64,000 nt of DNA from NCBI GenBank assembly GCA_921293015.1, contig OV121081.1:47269877-47333876 (forward strand), written 5' to 3'. Made by a program: the position numbers and the translations under genes. The notes under the pieces are model-generated. The model did no database searches, was not told the origin of the DNA, and saw only the letters and a program-made list of their open reading frames with translations. Shown in pieces: positions 1-12,186 of this stretch (position 1 is the first letter of the stretch; every line of letters starts with the position of its first letter). Origin of the DNA: Phorcus lineatus. Lineage: Eukaryota > Mollusca > Gastropoda > Trochida > Trochidae.

Positions 1-569
1 GTAATGTCATTTATGTATCTCTATGTACCATGAATAATTACAAATCATATTGCACAGTACCTATTACATGTATGACAATATTTATAGATATATAAGTAGT
101 GCCAACTAATGTGATCATAAAATGAATGATGTCAATATCACCTCCCATGGTTCCTGTGTCAGAGATTACCTTGTGGTTATATTCACTATCACCATGCATA
201 AATTCTGAAGACACATATAGACCTGTAGGAAGTTTCCTAGACATGTCGAAAGATTCGTTGAAAAACACATGAGACAAAACAAATTATTATAAGTATTTGG
301 TGCCGAAATCATCTCTTTACGATGTGAACATACAAAACGCGACATGGAAATAGCTGATTGTCAAACGAAATCGTCAGAACGTTATGATTTCTGCGTACTA
401 TATTATGGCCAGGCACCGTATATTTCATCATAAGTTACTCATCGTATCTTTAAACAATTAGAACACAATGTTTCCAAGATATTATAGCTACCTTACTATA
501 TTTCCTCGATTACAATGGCAAAATGGTCAAGGCAAGAAGAATTCACATATACCCATTGTTAGAAAATAA

Positions 570-1250
570 GTTTAAGATGTCTGTTGACCACAGATACAAC
601 ATGCGAGACATTGATTGTTATAGGCGGAAAGGCCGCTGACACATGGAACCGGGCTGTTTTTCTATTAAAAGATCTACTACATCAATAGCTGCCACAGCTA
701 AAGGAGCACGTATTAGTAAAAGGCAAAACTTGCAACTAAGGAATATGAATCAGTTAAGATTTTCTGCTACTGATGTCCGCTCAGCGGATGCTAGTTCATT
801 CTAGTGACAGAGAGCAATTAAGGAGATAAGCTATTGAATCAGAACGAGGCCATCCATCTGAGCTCATTGTTTAATAGAGAAGCTATATACCAAAACAGAA
901 AAAAACCCATATAGTCCGTAGGTCTTTGAGAAATGTACATTGAATAATCGCCTAAAATGGATTGTAATTATTATTGTCCATTATGCTTGTAGAGTTTGCT
1001 GAGCTTTTCAAGAAAACATGCCTTTGTTCTACCCTTTTTGAAAGCTTTTATATACTTGCAAATGACAACGTGATGTAGAGCGTGCATTTAGATTGTATGT
1101 ACCATGACTCGTTTATAATTGGAGAAGGTTAATATGACATTTGACATTAAATTGTGTTGTTCATAAAGTTGAAAATCATTATCTTAGCTTCTATATATAT
1201 AAATAAATAGTAATGCAAAATTTGAAAAAGAGTTCGCAAGTATACAGTTT
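570..1250 (+). repeat. Array block A, copy 1
   Basis: Shares ordered motifs with the other A blocks: a gtctgttgac start, then gacattgatt, a ctattaaaagatctactac-type segment, tcagcggatgctag, ctgagctcattg, and a later cctttgttcta stretch. No open frame of note. The region 1,250-1,900, where a G block would be expected, has no recognisable G copy. Confidence 0.6.
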
Positions 1251-1909
1251 TAATCATTCAAAATGACACATAGTCAACAAGTTTTTCACCAACAAGAAAA
1301 TATATCTCCTGGTAAATAGAAAATTGGATGATTGTAGCAATTAAGTATTTTTTAATATTAACAACATTTTGATATTTCATTTACAATCTTTATGCATCTT
1401 ATGTCCTTTCAAAAGTTGAAAATTAATCATAGTTTATACATATTCTAACGTAGGTTGCTATAGCAATTTCACTTGATATTAGCATTTCATAATATCAAAA
1501 TGACAAATCTAAATTTATACTTCAAAGTCCATAGATGTAGATATTAAGTGAAAGTCGAAAGCGTTTCAAAGTCTTCACCGACAACAACTTTTTATTAACA
1601 GTGCATCAAGAGTTACATATTTGAGAAACTGTTATTTGGCCACGACAGTATGCATAAGAATTATCACAATTGTCAAAAAGCTTAAGCCAAACTTTTTCTC
1701 AGACACGACTATATTTTGTATATAGTTACTTTTCAAAAATCGTTGTCAGGCGTTTACAATTAGATTTAAGGTCGGCGTTAAATTTTGCATAAAGGACTCT
1801 TAAACATCCATGTTCAAGGCGATAGAACTCTGAAAAGCCTATTGAACATGGGCTTCAAAATGATGTATTATACAGATTGTAAAAAGGGCATTGACTTTGA
1901 TAAAAACTT

Positions 1910-2330
1910 CAACTTATCTCGGTCTATCTTGCTTGTCCATGTTCTGAGATAAAGACAATAGGCTAAGTTAACCTATTCAATTAAGTGGTCCGATGTAAGG
2001 TGTCACGTTATTGATGGGATATCAGGAACGAATAAAAGATTCCAGCAGATGGTATTAGTTTTCTTCTTTTATCCTGGCAGTTATGCTTAGAATGGTTTTC
2101 CAGCATTTCCCCCCGATCCATGTGTTTAACGATTTTGCGATAAAATACCTCACAATACAACACCACAAGCCCTAAAGTTATTTGTTATCTTAATTGATGA
2201 TGTTCAGCTGCATCTCAGCAAATGATATTAAAGTTAACACTGGATCTCATGGTGACATGAACATAATGATTTTTGTTATCATAAAATTATAATCTATTTC
2301 TATACGATTGAAGTTTAACAAGAACTAATA
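1910..2330 (+). repeat. Array block C, copy 1
   Basis: Contains the C-block signature: a gagataaagacaataggct-type segment, gtggtccgatgtaaggtg, gatatcaggaacgaat, then a cagttatgct stretch. Matches 11.34, 20.88 and 34.03 kb. The short open frame at 2,402-2,608 just after it looks like chance in AT-rich sequence. Confidence 0.6.
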
Positions 2331-2339
2331 TATTTTTTA

Positions 2340-3340
2340 TCTCAGACGTTTGCAAAATTTAACTACAAATGTATTCACTGTGAATTTTTCAGTTTCTAGT
2401 CATGATGCCTGCATCCTACATTATATGCCAAAGTTTGATAAACAAACTAAGTATTGTAACACCATTGTCACTTATTTACTTAAAAACTCAGGATAGTGTT
2501 TTAAATGTAATTATGTTTAATCTATTGAAATTGATAAAATCATTTCTTATGAACACAAACACATTTCGCATGAGTCTGATTATCTGTATGACTGTAAAAT
2601 GTAAATGAGTTATTTCAAACCTCAATCTGATATCCACATTATCAGAAGATGCATTAATTCACCATACAATCCAATGACTTCGATATGGTCATTGGGTTTG
2701 CATTGGTAAAAAGGTATTTTAGAGCATTATGTATTTAGAATGTTTTTTTTTTTTGTTTTTTTTTATTTGTTCCCATAATTAATTACAGTCAGACATTAAA
2801 TGCACATGAACACACAGGGTCCAATAACACATTGATATCAAGCTTTGGGTAAAGTACAATTTTGGCCACTAAGTTAACCATTGATAAGTACAGTTCAATC
2901 ATTAAAGATTGGGAAAAGGGGTAACCATTTTTGGGAAAACCTCTCAAAATTATTGTTTCTTCTGGCTATGAATCTTTCCACAGTGAAAAAATCTTTCAAT
3001 AATTTTTGAAAATTATGTAAATTTGGAATAAAATTGTTTAAAGTGCAAGTGTATAGTATTTAGAATGTTATTTAGTGACCTAACACGTTCTTTAACACAT
3101 CCGTTAATATAGAAGAAAGTAGCTCGCCACTCCTTGTTCACAGCAAGTGGTTTGCACGGAAAATATCAGGAAGTGCACAACACATATCGATGATAAATGT
3201 CTAATGCCAATCCCAGACGAGAGCATGTAGGCATGGAGGGGTAGGGGAAGCACTAAAGGATATGTTACAATCCTGTCTATGTGATCCAAGGAGGAAATCC
3301 CGCCTCAACACTCACCATCCACCAAATTGATGGCAATTGT
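2340..3340. other. No gene seen
   Basis: AT-rich sequence between array blocks. It holds short T-runs and random small open frames; I see no coding or RNA signal. Confidence 0.5.
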
Positions 3341-3560
3341 GTATTTAATGAGTTTTGTTGTCACAACGTATGATCTATGACTCAGCACTGAAGTCTGCGA
3401 CCTTGCTATAAGAGGGGCAATTAAAGCCAGAGAGTCCTGACCAGAGGGAAGAGATATTGGCAATGCCATTTCACACCAATAAATCTCCTCTGAGGCGCGT
3501 TGCATGTCCTGACATCTTCCATAATCTCTGGTCGATGTACTCTCCTCTCGTTGAGAACAT
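3340..3560 (+). repeat. Array block E, copy 1
   Basis: Carries the E-block series gatctatgactcagcac, agaggggcaa and gtcctgaccagagg, seen again at 21.9, 35.06 and 41.9 kb. Confidence 0.55.
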
Positions 3561-3599
3561 ATTTGCCTACTGTTTAATGCTAAACTACCTAATCTGGAA

Positions 3600-4007
3600 A
3601 TTAATTATGGAAATCTGGTATTACTAATATGTAAGTTTTATCTTAATATTTTTTTTGGTTGGAAAAAAATTTTTTTTTCAATAACAAAGTTGTCATTTAT
3701 GGCAACATTCGTTAATAAAGTTATAGTGCCTTGGACTTTTTGTATGGACTGTTGATACAGCCATTGGGTTAACAAGATGGAGAATACGCTTTTAGTTTTT
3801 AGAGAAAACGTTCAAAATAAGAAATAAATCATCAAACCAGTGAAAAAGATCATTTTTCTCTCGATTTATAGATAATGCAAAAAACATGTTGTAAATAGAA
3901 TAGAAACTTTAGTTATAATATGAACTTTCTAATTTGAAAAGGAAATTCATTATTGACAAGTAATCTGTCATTAGTAGTGACAATTGAAGTGACAAAGTGA
4001 AGTTATT

Positions 4008-4043
<36 letters not shown>

Positions 4044-4270
4044 ACCTTTCAAACTAATAGGTTGAAGTGATTTTGATGATAAATTTCATTCACTGTAACA
4101 TTTTGACAGAGGATGTTGTTTCTCACCATGAGGTCTATACGTTTAGCATCATCTTTATACAACAACGATTGAATGTATGCTGTCATGAAGTGGAGATGCC
4201 TTTCTTCATTAAATAATAGTAAAACTATCTTTTCAAAGAACTGTCATTAAAAAAACCCAAGATATTTAGT
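3600..4270. other. No gene seen; short TA microsatellite inside
   Basis: AT-rich spacer between blocks E and F. It contains an uninterrupted (TA)n run at about 4,013-4,040 and nothing else I can name. Confidence 0.5.
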
Positions 4271-4640
4271 TTGCTTAAACCTATCGTGACAGTTGTTTTT
4301 GATGGATCGTCTTTTGTTTTGTCATGACACGATATGATGGAATTTGATGGAATCTTATGCAAGATGTAATTCTGAAAAGGTTGATTGGTCTGAACTTTGC
4401 AACATCTCTCATTGATCGATTTTCCAACGACGATTTGAGGAACATCACCGTTATTGCTTTGGTGAAGAAATTCCTCCTTTCTGGATAGACATCAAAGCGG
4501 GATGTTACTATGTGGATTTCTGTAGAAGTAGGAAGTTTTATAGACAATCAAGTTAGGCTAATAACCTCGTGTTAAGACAAAACACCTACATGTAGCCGGA
4601 ATGAAGACAAATCACTGAAGACACATAAATGTGGTTGGTA
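4270..4640 (+). repeat. Array block F, copy 1
   Basis: F-block signature: a gtgacagttgtttttgatg segment, ttgattggtctgaactttg, cttcaaagcggg-like text, gtagaagtaggaagtttta, then caagacaaaacacctac and atcactgaag. Matches 6.9, 26.6, 35.8 and 42.6 kb. A minus-strand frame through it is not shared with the other copies, so I do not call a gene. Confidence 0.6.
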
Positions 4641-5560
4641 GTTAAAATAGTGTCTGTATGACTTTTTTGAATTTGATAAAGGTTAAAGTTATACTATGTC
4701 AACCTAAGAAAGAACTAACACATGTATGTATATATAAAAATAAAAGGCAACGTAATTTTTACATTTTTGAAACTTGATAACTTGTTTTCTTTCAGATAAT
4801 ACCTGCAAATCCTCAATATTCCTCAGTAGATTTTTTTTTCAAATTGAAAGCTTGGTATATGTAGATGATCTGTAAATGACTATAATTCTTAATTTATCCT
4901 CGTAGAAATATGATTCGGTATATGAGTATGTTGGAAAAAAATTAACAACGTTTTGAAAATTTCTGGTATTTTTATCTTCATACTTTCTAAAGAAAGTGAA
5001 GCGCATCTGAAAGACCCATGCACATATATTGAACAACATAACTTCATGAGCCGGTCATAACGTCAGTGGATTGTTGGATGACGTCAGATCCTTGTTGTGA
5101 CTAACAAGTATAATTATAATGTTGTTTTCAAAAGTAAAAGTTGACTAGTATAAATGATAGACCGCTACTTATGTTAATATCATCATAAAGCAAAGAAATG
5201 ACTAAGTATTAGCTTTTGAAATATTGAATTCTCTTTAAATATTTTAAAACTAGTAGTGTTAAGAATTTCAAAAATCACTAAAACGTATAAAAAGCATTGC
5301 AAAATATCAGTTTGAAATGCCAAATTACAGGTAAATTTAGGTTATTGGCTTAAGCTTTATATCAAGTGAAGACTTAAGAATCATATTTTTTCTTAAATTG
5401 ACATTGAAACATCTTAATCTTGAAATAACAGATTTTTCGGTTGTACAAAGCAAAAATTTGTAACAAAACATTTAGAATTTTACTCTGTGAGAAAGAATCT
5501 ATATCGGGCACACATATAAAAGAGTTACACTTCAAAATATACAAAGAAAAGGGTATTAAG
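4640..5560. other. No gene seen
   Basis: AT-rich spacer with small chance open frames on the minus strand. No splice-bounded coding segment was recognised. Confidence 0.45.
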
Positions 5561-5564
5561 TTGA

Positions 5565-5775
5565 ACTTATTGTTGAAGATTAGTTTGGGACGTCTGTTGA
5601 TATGAGGTAGCAAATACATGCTGGGGACATTAATTGATATATGCGGAATATCCACGGACACATGGATTATGCTGTGCAAAAGACTAGCTGACACCTTTTG
5701 AGAAAGACGTTTTAGTAAAAGGCAAAAGTTGCAACTATCAAATCATTTAAGGTTTTCTGCTGGTGACCTACCTCC
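5565..5775 (+). repeat. Array block A, copy 2 (truncated)
   Basis: Begins with gggacgtctgttgat and shares gggacatta, tagctgacacc and ttttagtaaaaggcaaa with the other A copies. It stops after the segment around cctccactcaaagga and lacks the 3' half. Confidence 0.55.
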
Positions 5776-5779
5776 ACTC

Positions 5780-6330
5780 AAAGGACATTTGTACCGGTCT
5801 AATATTTTTCAACAATGACTCAATTTGAAGGGAATAGTGACGTTTAATTTCTACAGCACACGTCCCGTGGAGTGACTTGGAATAAAACCTGTATGGTGGA
5901 ATGGCAATGGTTACGTATTTCAAAACCACTAAGAGATCAATCAAAGCTAATGAAACTGTTTTAAGTTTCAGGAAATGCAACTTAAGTCAAAACATATTCA
6001 AATCAAACCTGAATTCCGATCAAGAAAAAACACCAACAATGGGTGCAGCACTGAGGGATAAGCCAATTTCAAAGACAGGTATTTTTTAGACGGAAGTTTG
6101 AAAGTCAAAAGCCATATCAGTCACTTATGTTCATTGAATACTTTCTACATTTGCAACACAGACCATTGAGTAGTAAGAGTAATTATAAGGCATGAGGTTG
6201 TTCACGACATTGTTGTTGAATTTCAAATCGAATATTAGTTAGCGATTATAAATTCAATATTCAAAATCAGTGATATTATGTAACAATTTGTGTAAGAACA
6301 GTTTTGAACAATAATTTTAAAGTGAATAGC
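5780..6330. other. No gene seen
   Basis: Two overlapping short open frames (about 60-70 codons) lie here on opposite strands. Neither shows a domain, a good start context or splice-bounded structure. Confidence 0.4.
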
Positions 6331-6339
6331 CGACTATCA

Positions 6340-6540
6340 ATCTAAGCTTTCCATATAGGTTCCGTACAATGTACAAGCATCATTTGAGCGTCATTAGTGG
6401 GTGGTAATGAACACTTGTTGTTTGTCAGTAGGGACAAAGCTTGAATAAGAAAGCCATGAACATTTATACACTTTTATTATGATTTATTTCAAAGCAATCT
6501 TCTTACACAAATATTGTTTTGTTTTTATTAAATGTCAAAC
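6340..6540 (+). repeat. Array block H, copy 1
   Basis: Resembles 14,640-14,830: both share caagcatcat, a gggtggta/gggtggata motif, aacacttg, gtagggacaaa, and a later tcttcctac/tcttcttac segment. This suggests a block seen only in the left, more rearranged part of the array. Confidence 0.4.
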
Positions 6541-6929
6541 ATCAAACATACTCTTGTCTTTCACATCAATAGATAACTTATTTTGGAAACACTTGTATGA
6601 CTGGCTGTTATGAAGGAACCTTTTTATATATAAATCATAAAGGTCAAATTTTATACCCATTCCTAGGAAAACGTTGCAATTGTGTCATGAATGACAGCAA
6701 GCAGTATACACAGGGATGTTACAACGTCATCTTGATCTCATTTCATTGATAACATGTTGGCCAATTGAAGTATAGAACCTCATGCTAAACTACATAAATA
6801 GGCCATCGATTAATGCAAGTTTGGAATTTTTACTTAAATTATGTTGAAACTAATGGGGCTTTTTTTATTAAACATATATTTTTAAAATAGATACTAATAA
6901 CTTATTATTAGTAAATAAATCTGTGGTTT

Positions 6930-7340
6930 TTAAAATTTTCTGAAAAGATTATCCCACATGTTGTTAAACCCAACTTGGTTAAATTGGCCTACACTTATGA
7001 TGACATGTCGCCTGGAATGAAGGTCTTGTGTTCTGTCATGAGGCAATAGAGCGGCTACTTGGAAACTTTTGTAAGGAGCACTATTGAAAAGGTTGATTAA
7101 TGCAAGATCTCCAATTGATGGCTTTTCCAGTGAGGATTTGAGCAGCAGCACTGTGACTGTTGTATTGAAGAAAGTCATTCTTTATGAATTGAGATCAAAG
7201 AGGGATGCTTCTGTGTAAACTTCTTTAAAAGAAGGAAGTCTTAAAAGGTAGCCTAATAACCTTGTGTCAAGACAAAATACCTACCCGAGCTTAAACAAAT
7301 GTAGACCAATCACTGAAGAAAATGAATGGCGTTTAGATGG
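6930..7340 (+). repeat. Array block F, copy 2
   Basis: Shares aaggttgattaatgcaagat, ttgaagaaagtcattc, gaaggaagtctta, caagacaaaatacctacc and caatcactgaag with the other F blocks. It sits only about 2.6 kb after F copy 1, so a unit here is shortened or rearranged. Confidence 0.55.
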
Positions 7341-8450
7341 TGGTTAATACCAGAGTCTGTTTGAAGTATGACATATTCAATTTGGTTTAAGGTGATGGTT
7401 TTTGTTTTTTTTGATACATAGTAACAGTAATAATCTTAAGAAACATAGGTGAAGGTAAAGGACGAGTAAAATTTATGTTTCAAAATCACTTAATTTGTTA
7501 AGTAAATAATCAATCTCAATGTTACTCAAAAGATATAAGATTCCTCAAATCAGCTACAAGCCAATTTCATCTAAAATTCTCAATTGAATAAATAGAAAGT
7601 TTCTCTTATTTACAAAACTCGTGACTAAGAAAGCTGTATTTAAGACTGATCCTTTTGTGGTTTTTTCTCACTCGATGGTATTTGTCAAAAAATACAGATA
7701 TCCTCTAGAATCTTATCTTATAAATTCAAATCAAAACATAACTTTTTTCTGTTATAAGTATCAATATTATGATATTGACAGTATATTATTATTATTTGTT
7801 CACTGCATAGCTCTATTTGTTGTGTGTGTTTTGTTGTCAGTCTAATAGCTGAAAAAGATTCTTGAGGTAGTGAGGTAGAACATGTGTACTATAATGAGCA
7901 GCCATGAGTGCTACAGTTTTTTTTGTCACATGAGATAAAATAAAGGAAGTATATTTGAAAGCACTAATTTGACCATAATCAAAATGCAAACTGTTGAGTC
8001 ATTTTCAGAAGAAAACCAGCACCCTTCTGTCTTAGAACAAGTTTCCTCTCTGAGCTTGTCTAACATCGGTGGCTTGTTTAAAATTCAGATCACTGTTTAT
8101 TTAAATATTATTGTCACTGGTGATTGACAAAAAAGTAATTTTTAATGACTAATCCCGGTATCTACTTTTAATCATATGAGAAAGCAATAAAATGACCATG
8201 AACTGTCTGGTTGATAACACCGTTTTGCTGCTAAAATAGATCGATTTTTCTATGTTTCATATTGTAATCTTGACAAATATTGAACAACATCTTCAAACAT
8301 TTAAAACCTGGCAGTGTATAGCATTTGAAAACTATGACAACCAGATGTTTCTGAAAAGTTTAACAAGAAATATAAGTAAATTTATCATCCAAAACTGTGT
8401 TCCACAGGCTATATATATCGTTTTGACAGTATATTTTGAACAATGCCCTG
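7340..8450. other. No gene seen
   Basis: AT-rich sequence. Plus-strand open frames at 7,621-7,845 and 8,252-8,494 have AT-driven composition (Ile/Phe/Tyr/Lys-rich) and no motif. Confidence 0.4.
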
Positions 8451-8465
8451 TTACAGTCAAGTTCA

Positions 8466-8535
8466 TGACATCACAACTATTTTACATCAAGTAATGACAT
8501 CACAATGCTTTGACGTCATAAACATGATGACGTCA
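8466..8535. promoter_or_regulatory. Cluster of CRE-type octamers
   Basis: Two perfect TGACGTCA palindromes (8,511-8,518 and 8,528-8,535) are preceded by two one-mismatch TGACATCA copies (8,466 and 8,495). This octamer is the known CREB/ATF bZIP binding site. No gene starts nearby, so a regulatory role is inference only. Confidence 0.35.
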
Positions 8536-8635
8536 CAGTGTTATGACATTATCGCACTGAGAGTCTTAGAGTAGTGCAGTGTTCAGAAACAAAGTTTTTC
8601 ACGGAATCGAAATGAAAAATGTATTTTGGATGATA

Positions 8636-8785
8636 AATAGAATCTTACCCTCGTGTCTTCTGATATCTAATATATCAACACTTCTAGTAAAAATATACTC
8701 GGCAAGCCTCAGATATTTGTAACTTTTATCAACTTGTATTGATATATTTGATATCAGAAGATACATGGGTGAGACTATCTATCTG
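8636..8785. repeat. Inverted repeat (hairpin), arms about 44 bp
   Basis: The left arm reads tagaatcttaccctcgtgtc followed by ttctgatatctaatatatc. The right arm is its imperfect reverse complement, with gatatatttgatatcagaag and then atacatgggtgagactatc. About 50 bases separate the arms. Likely a small foldback or MITE-like element. Confidence 0.65.
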
Positions 8786-8989
8786 TCACCTTACTATGCA
8801 ATTGGCAATTGGTTTAGGATTAGGTTTATTAAACAAAGTGTAATGACATAAATCATATGTTTTTATAACATGATAATGGAGAATCTTTGACTTGAAGTGA
8901 CAGATATGTCAGTTTTTTTAGCAAAATTTTACTTATTAATATGTATGAATACTGTGATATTGTATTATAATCACAAACACAATCAAATT

Positions 8990-9620
8990 ATCAGAAGGTC
9001 AGTTTGGGACGTCTGTTGACCAGAGGTAGCATATGTTGGAGACATTGATTTTGAGGGGCGGAAGCGGACACGTAGGGCCGGACTCTATTAAAAGGTCTAC
9101 TACATCAAAACTCGTAGCTGACACGATTTAAAAAAGACCTTTTGGTAAAAGGTAAACTTGTGACTGAAGAAGTCAAATCATTTTAGTTTTTTTTCTGTTT
9201 GGTGTGGTCTGCTCAACGGATGCTAGCGCAATCTATTTGTGGTCTCTTAAAACAGAATTCAGATAGAGGCTAAAACATCTGAGCCCATTGCTTGATAGAT
9301 GGAGCTAAATACTAATTAAAAAAAAACCCACATTTCATAGGTTCCTAAAGTTGTCTACATAAGACTGTAATTGTTATTTTCACAAAAGATCTTAACGATT
9401 TTTAAACTTCATGAAACATGCTTTTGGTTTTTTTTCTTTGGACACTGAAGCAAACTTGGATGTACAGCTGTAACATAATGATTAATCATTAACAAATCCA
9501 TTTATAAACGTTTTGTCTGTTCGACTTTTGATTGATTACATGTCAATAGGAATAACTTGGCGTGAAGTGTTAGGCTTTTTGTGATTCATAAAATTAACAG
9601 CGTGATACTAGGGAACAAAA
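8990..9620 (+). repeat. Array block A, copy 3
   Basis: Near-complete A block: gggacgtctgttgaccagag, gacattgatt, ggtctactacatc, tagctgacacga, ctcaacggatgctagcg, ctgagcccattg and gatagatggagctaaatac, then the 3' half with ttgattaatca-type text. Confidence 0.65.
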
Positions 9621-10036
9621 TAAACAAATATCAAATAAAATCTTTCTTACTTTTTTTCAATACTGACATCATTAGTGTTCTCATTTAAAGGAACCACTTG
9701 ATGCACAATGGTTCCCCTTACAAGCAGAAAATTAAAGGGTTGTGAACTTGATCACCATTTGAGATGACTTTTGACAGACATAGAAAGTATGGTCTCATCT
9801 GATTGGTCGTCTGATAAAGGAATTGTACTTTCAAACCAAACATGGAACTATCAAAGCTACTGGCTATATATGTGCAAATATCAAGGTCAAAAGCTTTGAT
9901 GATAAAGGTTACACATATGAGGTGACAAACGTTAATGAACTCTCAATCCTAATTAATCCACCCACTCAACTGAAGCGTTAAAACACTTATAAATACTCCC
10001 AACGACAAAGCTTCCCCGTTTTACACCAATAGTTAA

Positions 10037-10306
10037 AGACGATTAAGTATACAATATGCTATATTGAGAAAAAGATGTAGTAACTTAGATGATGATCTTT
10101 TTAGAGATGCTGTATCAAATGAAGTTGCTTGGTTATGTGTAGATCTCAGTGAAAATGCTTATACTTATTCTATTGATTACAAATTATTTAATCATGAAAG
10201 ACAAATCTTATTTTCTCAAATCCTAGATCTCGGAGTGAATACGACAATCGAAACAATTTTCAAAGGCAATGTTTATTTGACAAAGGGCATGCACAACGTC
10301 ATATAA
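10037..10306 (+). CDS. Unrecognised open frame, possibly an exon or gene fragment
   Basis: An open frame of about 90 codons runs from 10,037 to a TAA at 10,304-10,306 without a usable in-frame ATG near its start. The composition is more protein-like than neighbouring frames: acidic patch LDDDLF, then SNEVAWLCVDL and HERQILFSQILDLG. A TATA-like tataaata lies at 9,988-9,995. The frame could be an internal or last exon (ag dinucleotides lie just upstream) or a fragment of a decayed gene. I recognise no family. It sits where an array G block would be expected after block A, in sequence I cannot match to other units, so it may be an insertion. Chance remains a serious alternative. Confidence 0.2.
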   Translation, partial: RRLSIQYAILRKRCSNLDDDLFRDAVSNEVAWLCVDLSENAYTYSIDYKLFNHERQILFSQILDLGVNTTIETIFKGNVYLTKGMHNVI

Positions 10307-10309
10307 CAA

Positions 10310-11290
10310 CGACTAGATTAATATAAACTTCATTTCAAGGTATTATGCAATTCCAAGATAATACATATTCCACAAATCTACAACATAACAATGATTTTTA
10401 GCGAATAGTAAATAATTTATATTTCTGATAAATTCTTGCATATAGATGTCTACAAAGGTTGCTGTGACATATTACATTATTGTTATGAAAATAACAGATT
10501 TTGTACAATTACAATTTAAATTACTGCACTTTATATATTTGGCACAAATTATATTAGTTATTGATAATAATTAACTTTTATTTCATCTTAACATTGATCC
10601 ATTGTATACAAGAGAAGGCTTCGTGAGTGTGCCAATGAAATATGTTTAAACCAAACCAAACTTTAATATCTGGTCAATAGATTTCAAAAGGATATATAAG
10701 ATTTGGATGGTTTCGGTCAGTCTCTTATATACATGTCATTGTTTCAAACTACACTGAACATGGACTAATTACCTCATGATCGGGACATTGTATTTGATGC
10801 ATTTCGCCTTCTGGAAATTGCATATTATATTTTTGACGAGCACGATGCACCAAAACGTTGTGAAATTTTAAACTTTATGGTTTTTACTACTTGTTGACAT
10901 TACATTTTCACACCCATGTTTCTTTTTGTCATGGTGAGAATGGTCTTATGTTCAGATAAACATTACCACAACAATATTTACGAGGATGTCATTAATTGAA
11001 AACAACGTTAACTTTGTATGGATAATATGTTGGATACAGAATCAAATTCAATTCAAGAAAAACTGACATCTGATATTTTGAATTTTATTAAACCAACAAG
11101 ATTTACATCAACTCAGTTAAAAATTAACTCATCAAATGTCATTTAAAAAGTTAACGACACATTAAAGTGTAAAAGTATTAAACCCTATCAGGCATTTACT
11201 CACAGTGTTTCAAGAGCCACACATTATAGAAACTGTCATTTTGTATCATTGATACATAAAAAAATAGCAAGTGAACATTGACTCTCAAAG
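10310..11290. other. No gene seen
   Basis: AT-rich spacer. Around 11,160-11,240 it resembles 1,590-1,640 (shared catcaagagttac/tttcaagagccac and gaaactgt), another weak array block. Confidence 0.4.
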
Positions 11291-11600
11291 GGTAGAACAT
11301 AGGGATTCCAAAAAGGGAACTGATATTCACTGTGATAAAAACTTGCCTTGTGAGATGAAGACAATAGGCTGTAGTATCCTCTTTGATTCAGTGATCCAAT
11401 GTAAGTTGTCACATAATGACGCGGTATCGGGAACGTCTAAATCATCTGATAGAAGGTATTGGTGTTCTTCCTTCACCTGACAGTTATGTTTTAAAATGGT
11501 TATTTTCGACTGGTTCATGTAAATTGTCTTGCGGCTATTTGTTATCATAACTAATGATGTTCCAATTACAAGGCATTGTATTTTGGAAGCAATTTTTAAA
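11290..11600 (+). repeat. Array block C, copy 2
   Basis: Shares agatgaagacaataggct, gtgatccaatgtaagttgtc, gtatcgggaacg, ctgatagaaggtattggtgt and cagttatg with the other C blocks. The next recognisable block is G at 12.19 kb, so D/E, F and A are missing from this unit. Confidence 0.6.
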
Positions 11601-12180
11601 ACAAATGTACCATGACCGTTTAGCTATGCAAATCCACTTCCCTACCTCTGAAGTTAATACATTTGGCACAAATTATACTTTATTGGGAAAAAGTTTTAAA
11701 TATCTTTTTTTGAAAAGGACGTTCTACTTTCCCTTGAAAGTAGCATATTACAAAAAATATGATATTGATCAATTAAACGTTGTCTAAAAATGAACAGAAT
11801 ACGATTATTAGGTACGTTCACATCAACGTTATGTACATTTCATAATGAGGTTTTTCATTTGTTTCGAAATCGAAAAATCGATTTTAGGGCATGTTTGTTT
11901 TTCAGAATGTTTGTTTTTCAATGCCTTAGATGCATGATATGTCACATTTACATCACTTAAACGTCATAAATTCAAGTAATAAATGCAAACTTGTGACAGT
12001 GGTGAGGTGGAATATGTTTTCATTGGTTGCCAAGTTCACGCCAACATGCTTGCATTTACAATTTTGAATACATCAGGTTTTACTCTTAGGCAGATATGAA
12101 ACATATAGATAAAAGGATCAAATATTCAACTGACTCCTCCCATTTCTAAAGACAAGACAGTGCAAATCGAGTTTAATAAT
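11600..12180. other. No gene seen
   Basis: AT-rich spacer; a short open frame at 11,554-11,787 has no coding features. Confidence 0.4.
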
Positions 12181-12186
12181 AGAGTT

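Noticed and set aside
4281..7178. Minus-strand frames in F blocks sharing LKSSLE-type text
   Set aside because: The shared text follows from DNA similarity between F copies. The other F copies do not keep the frame open.
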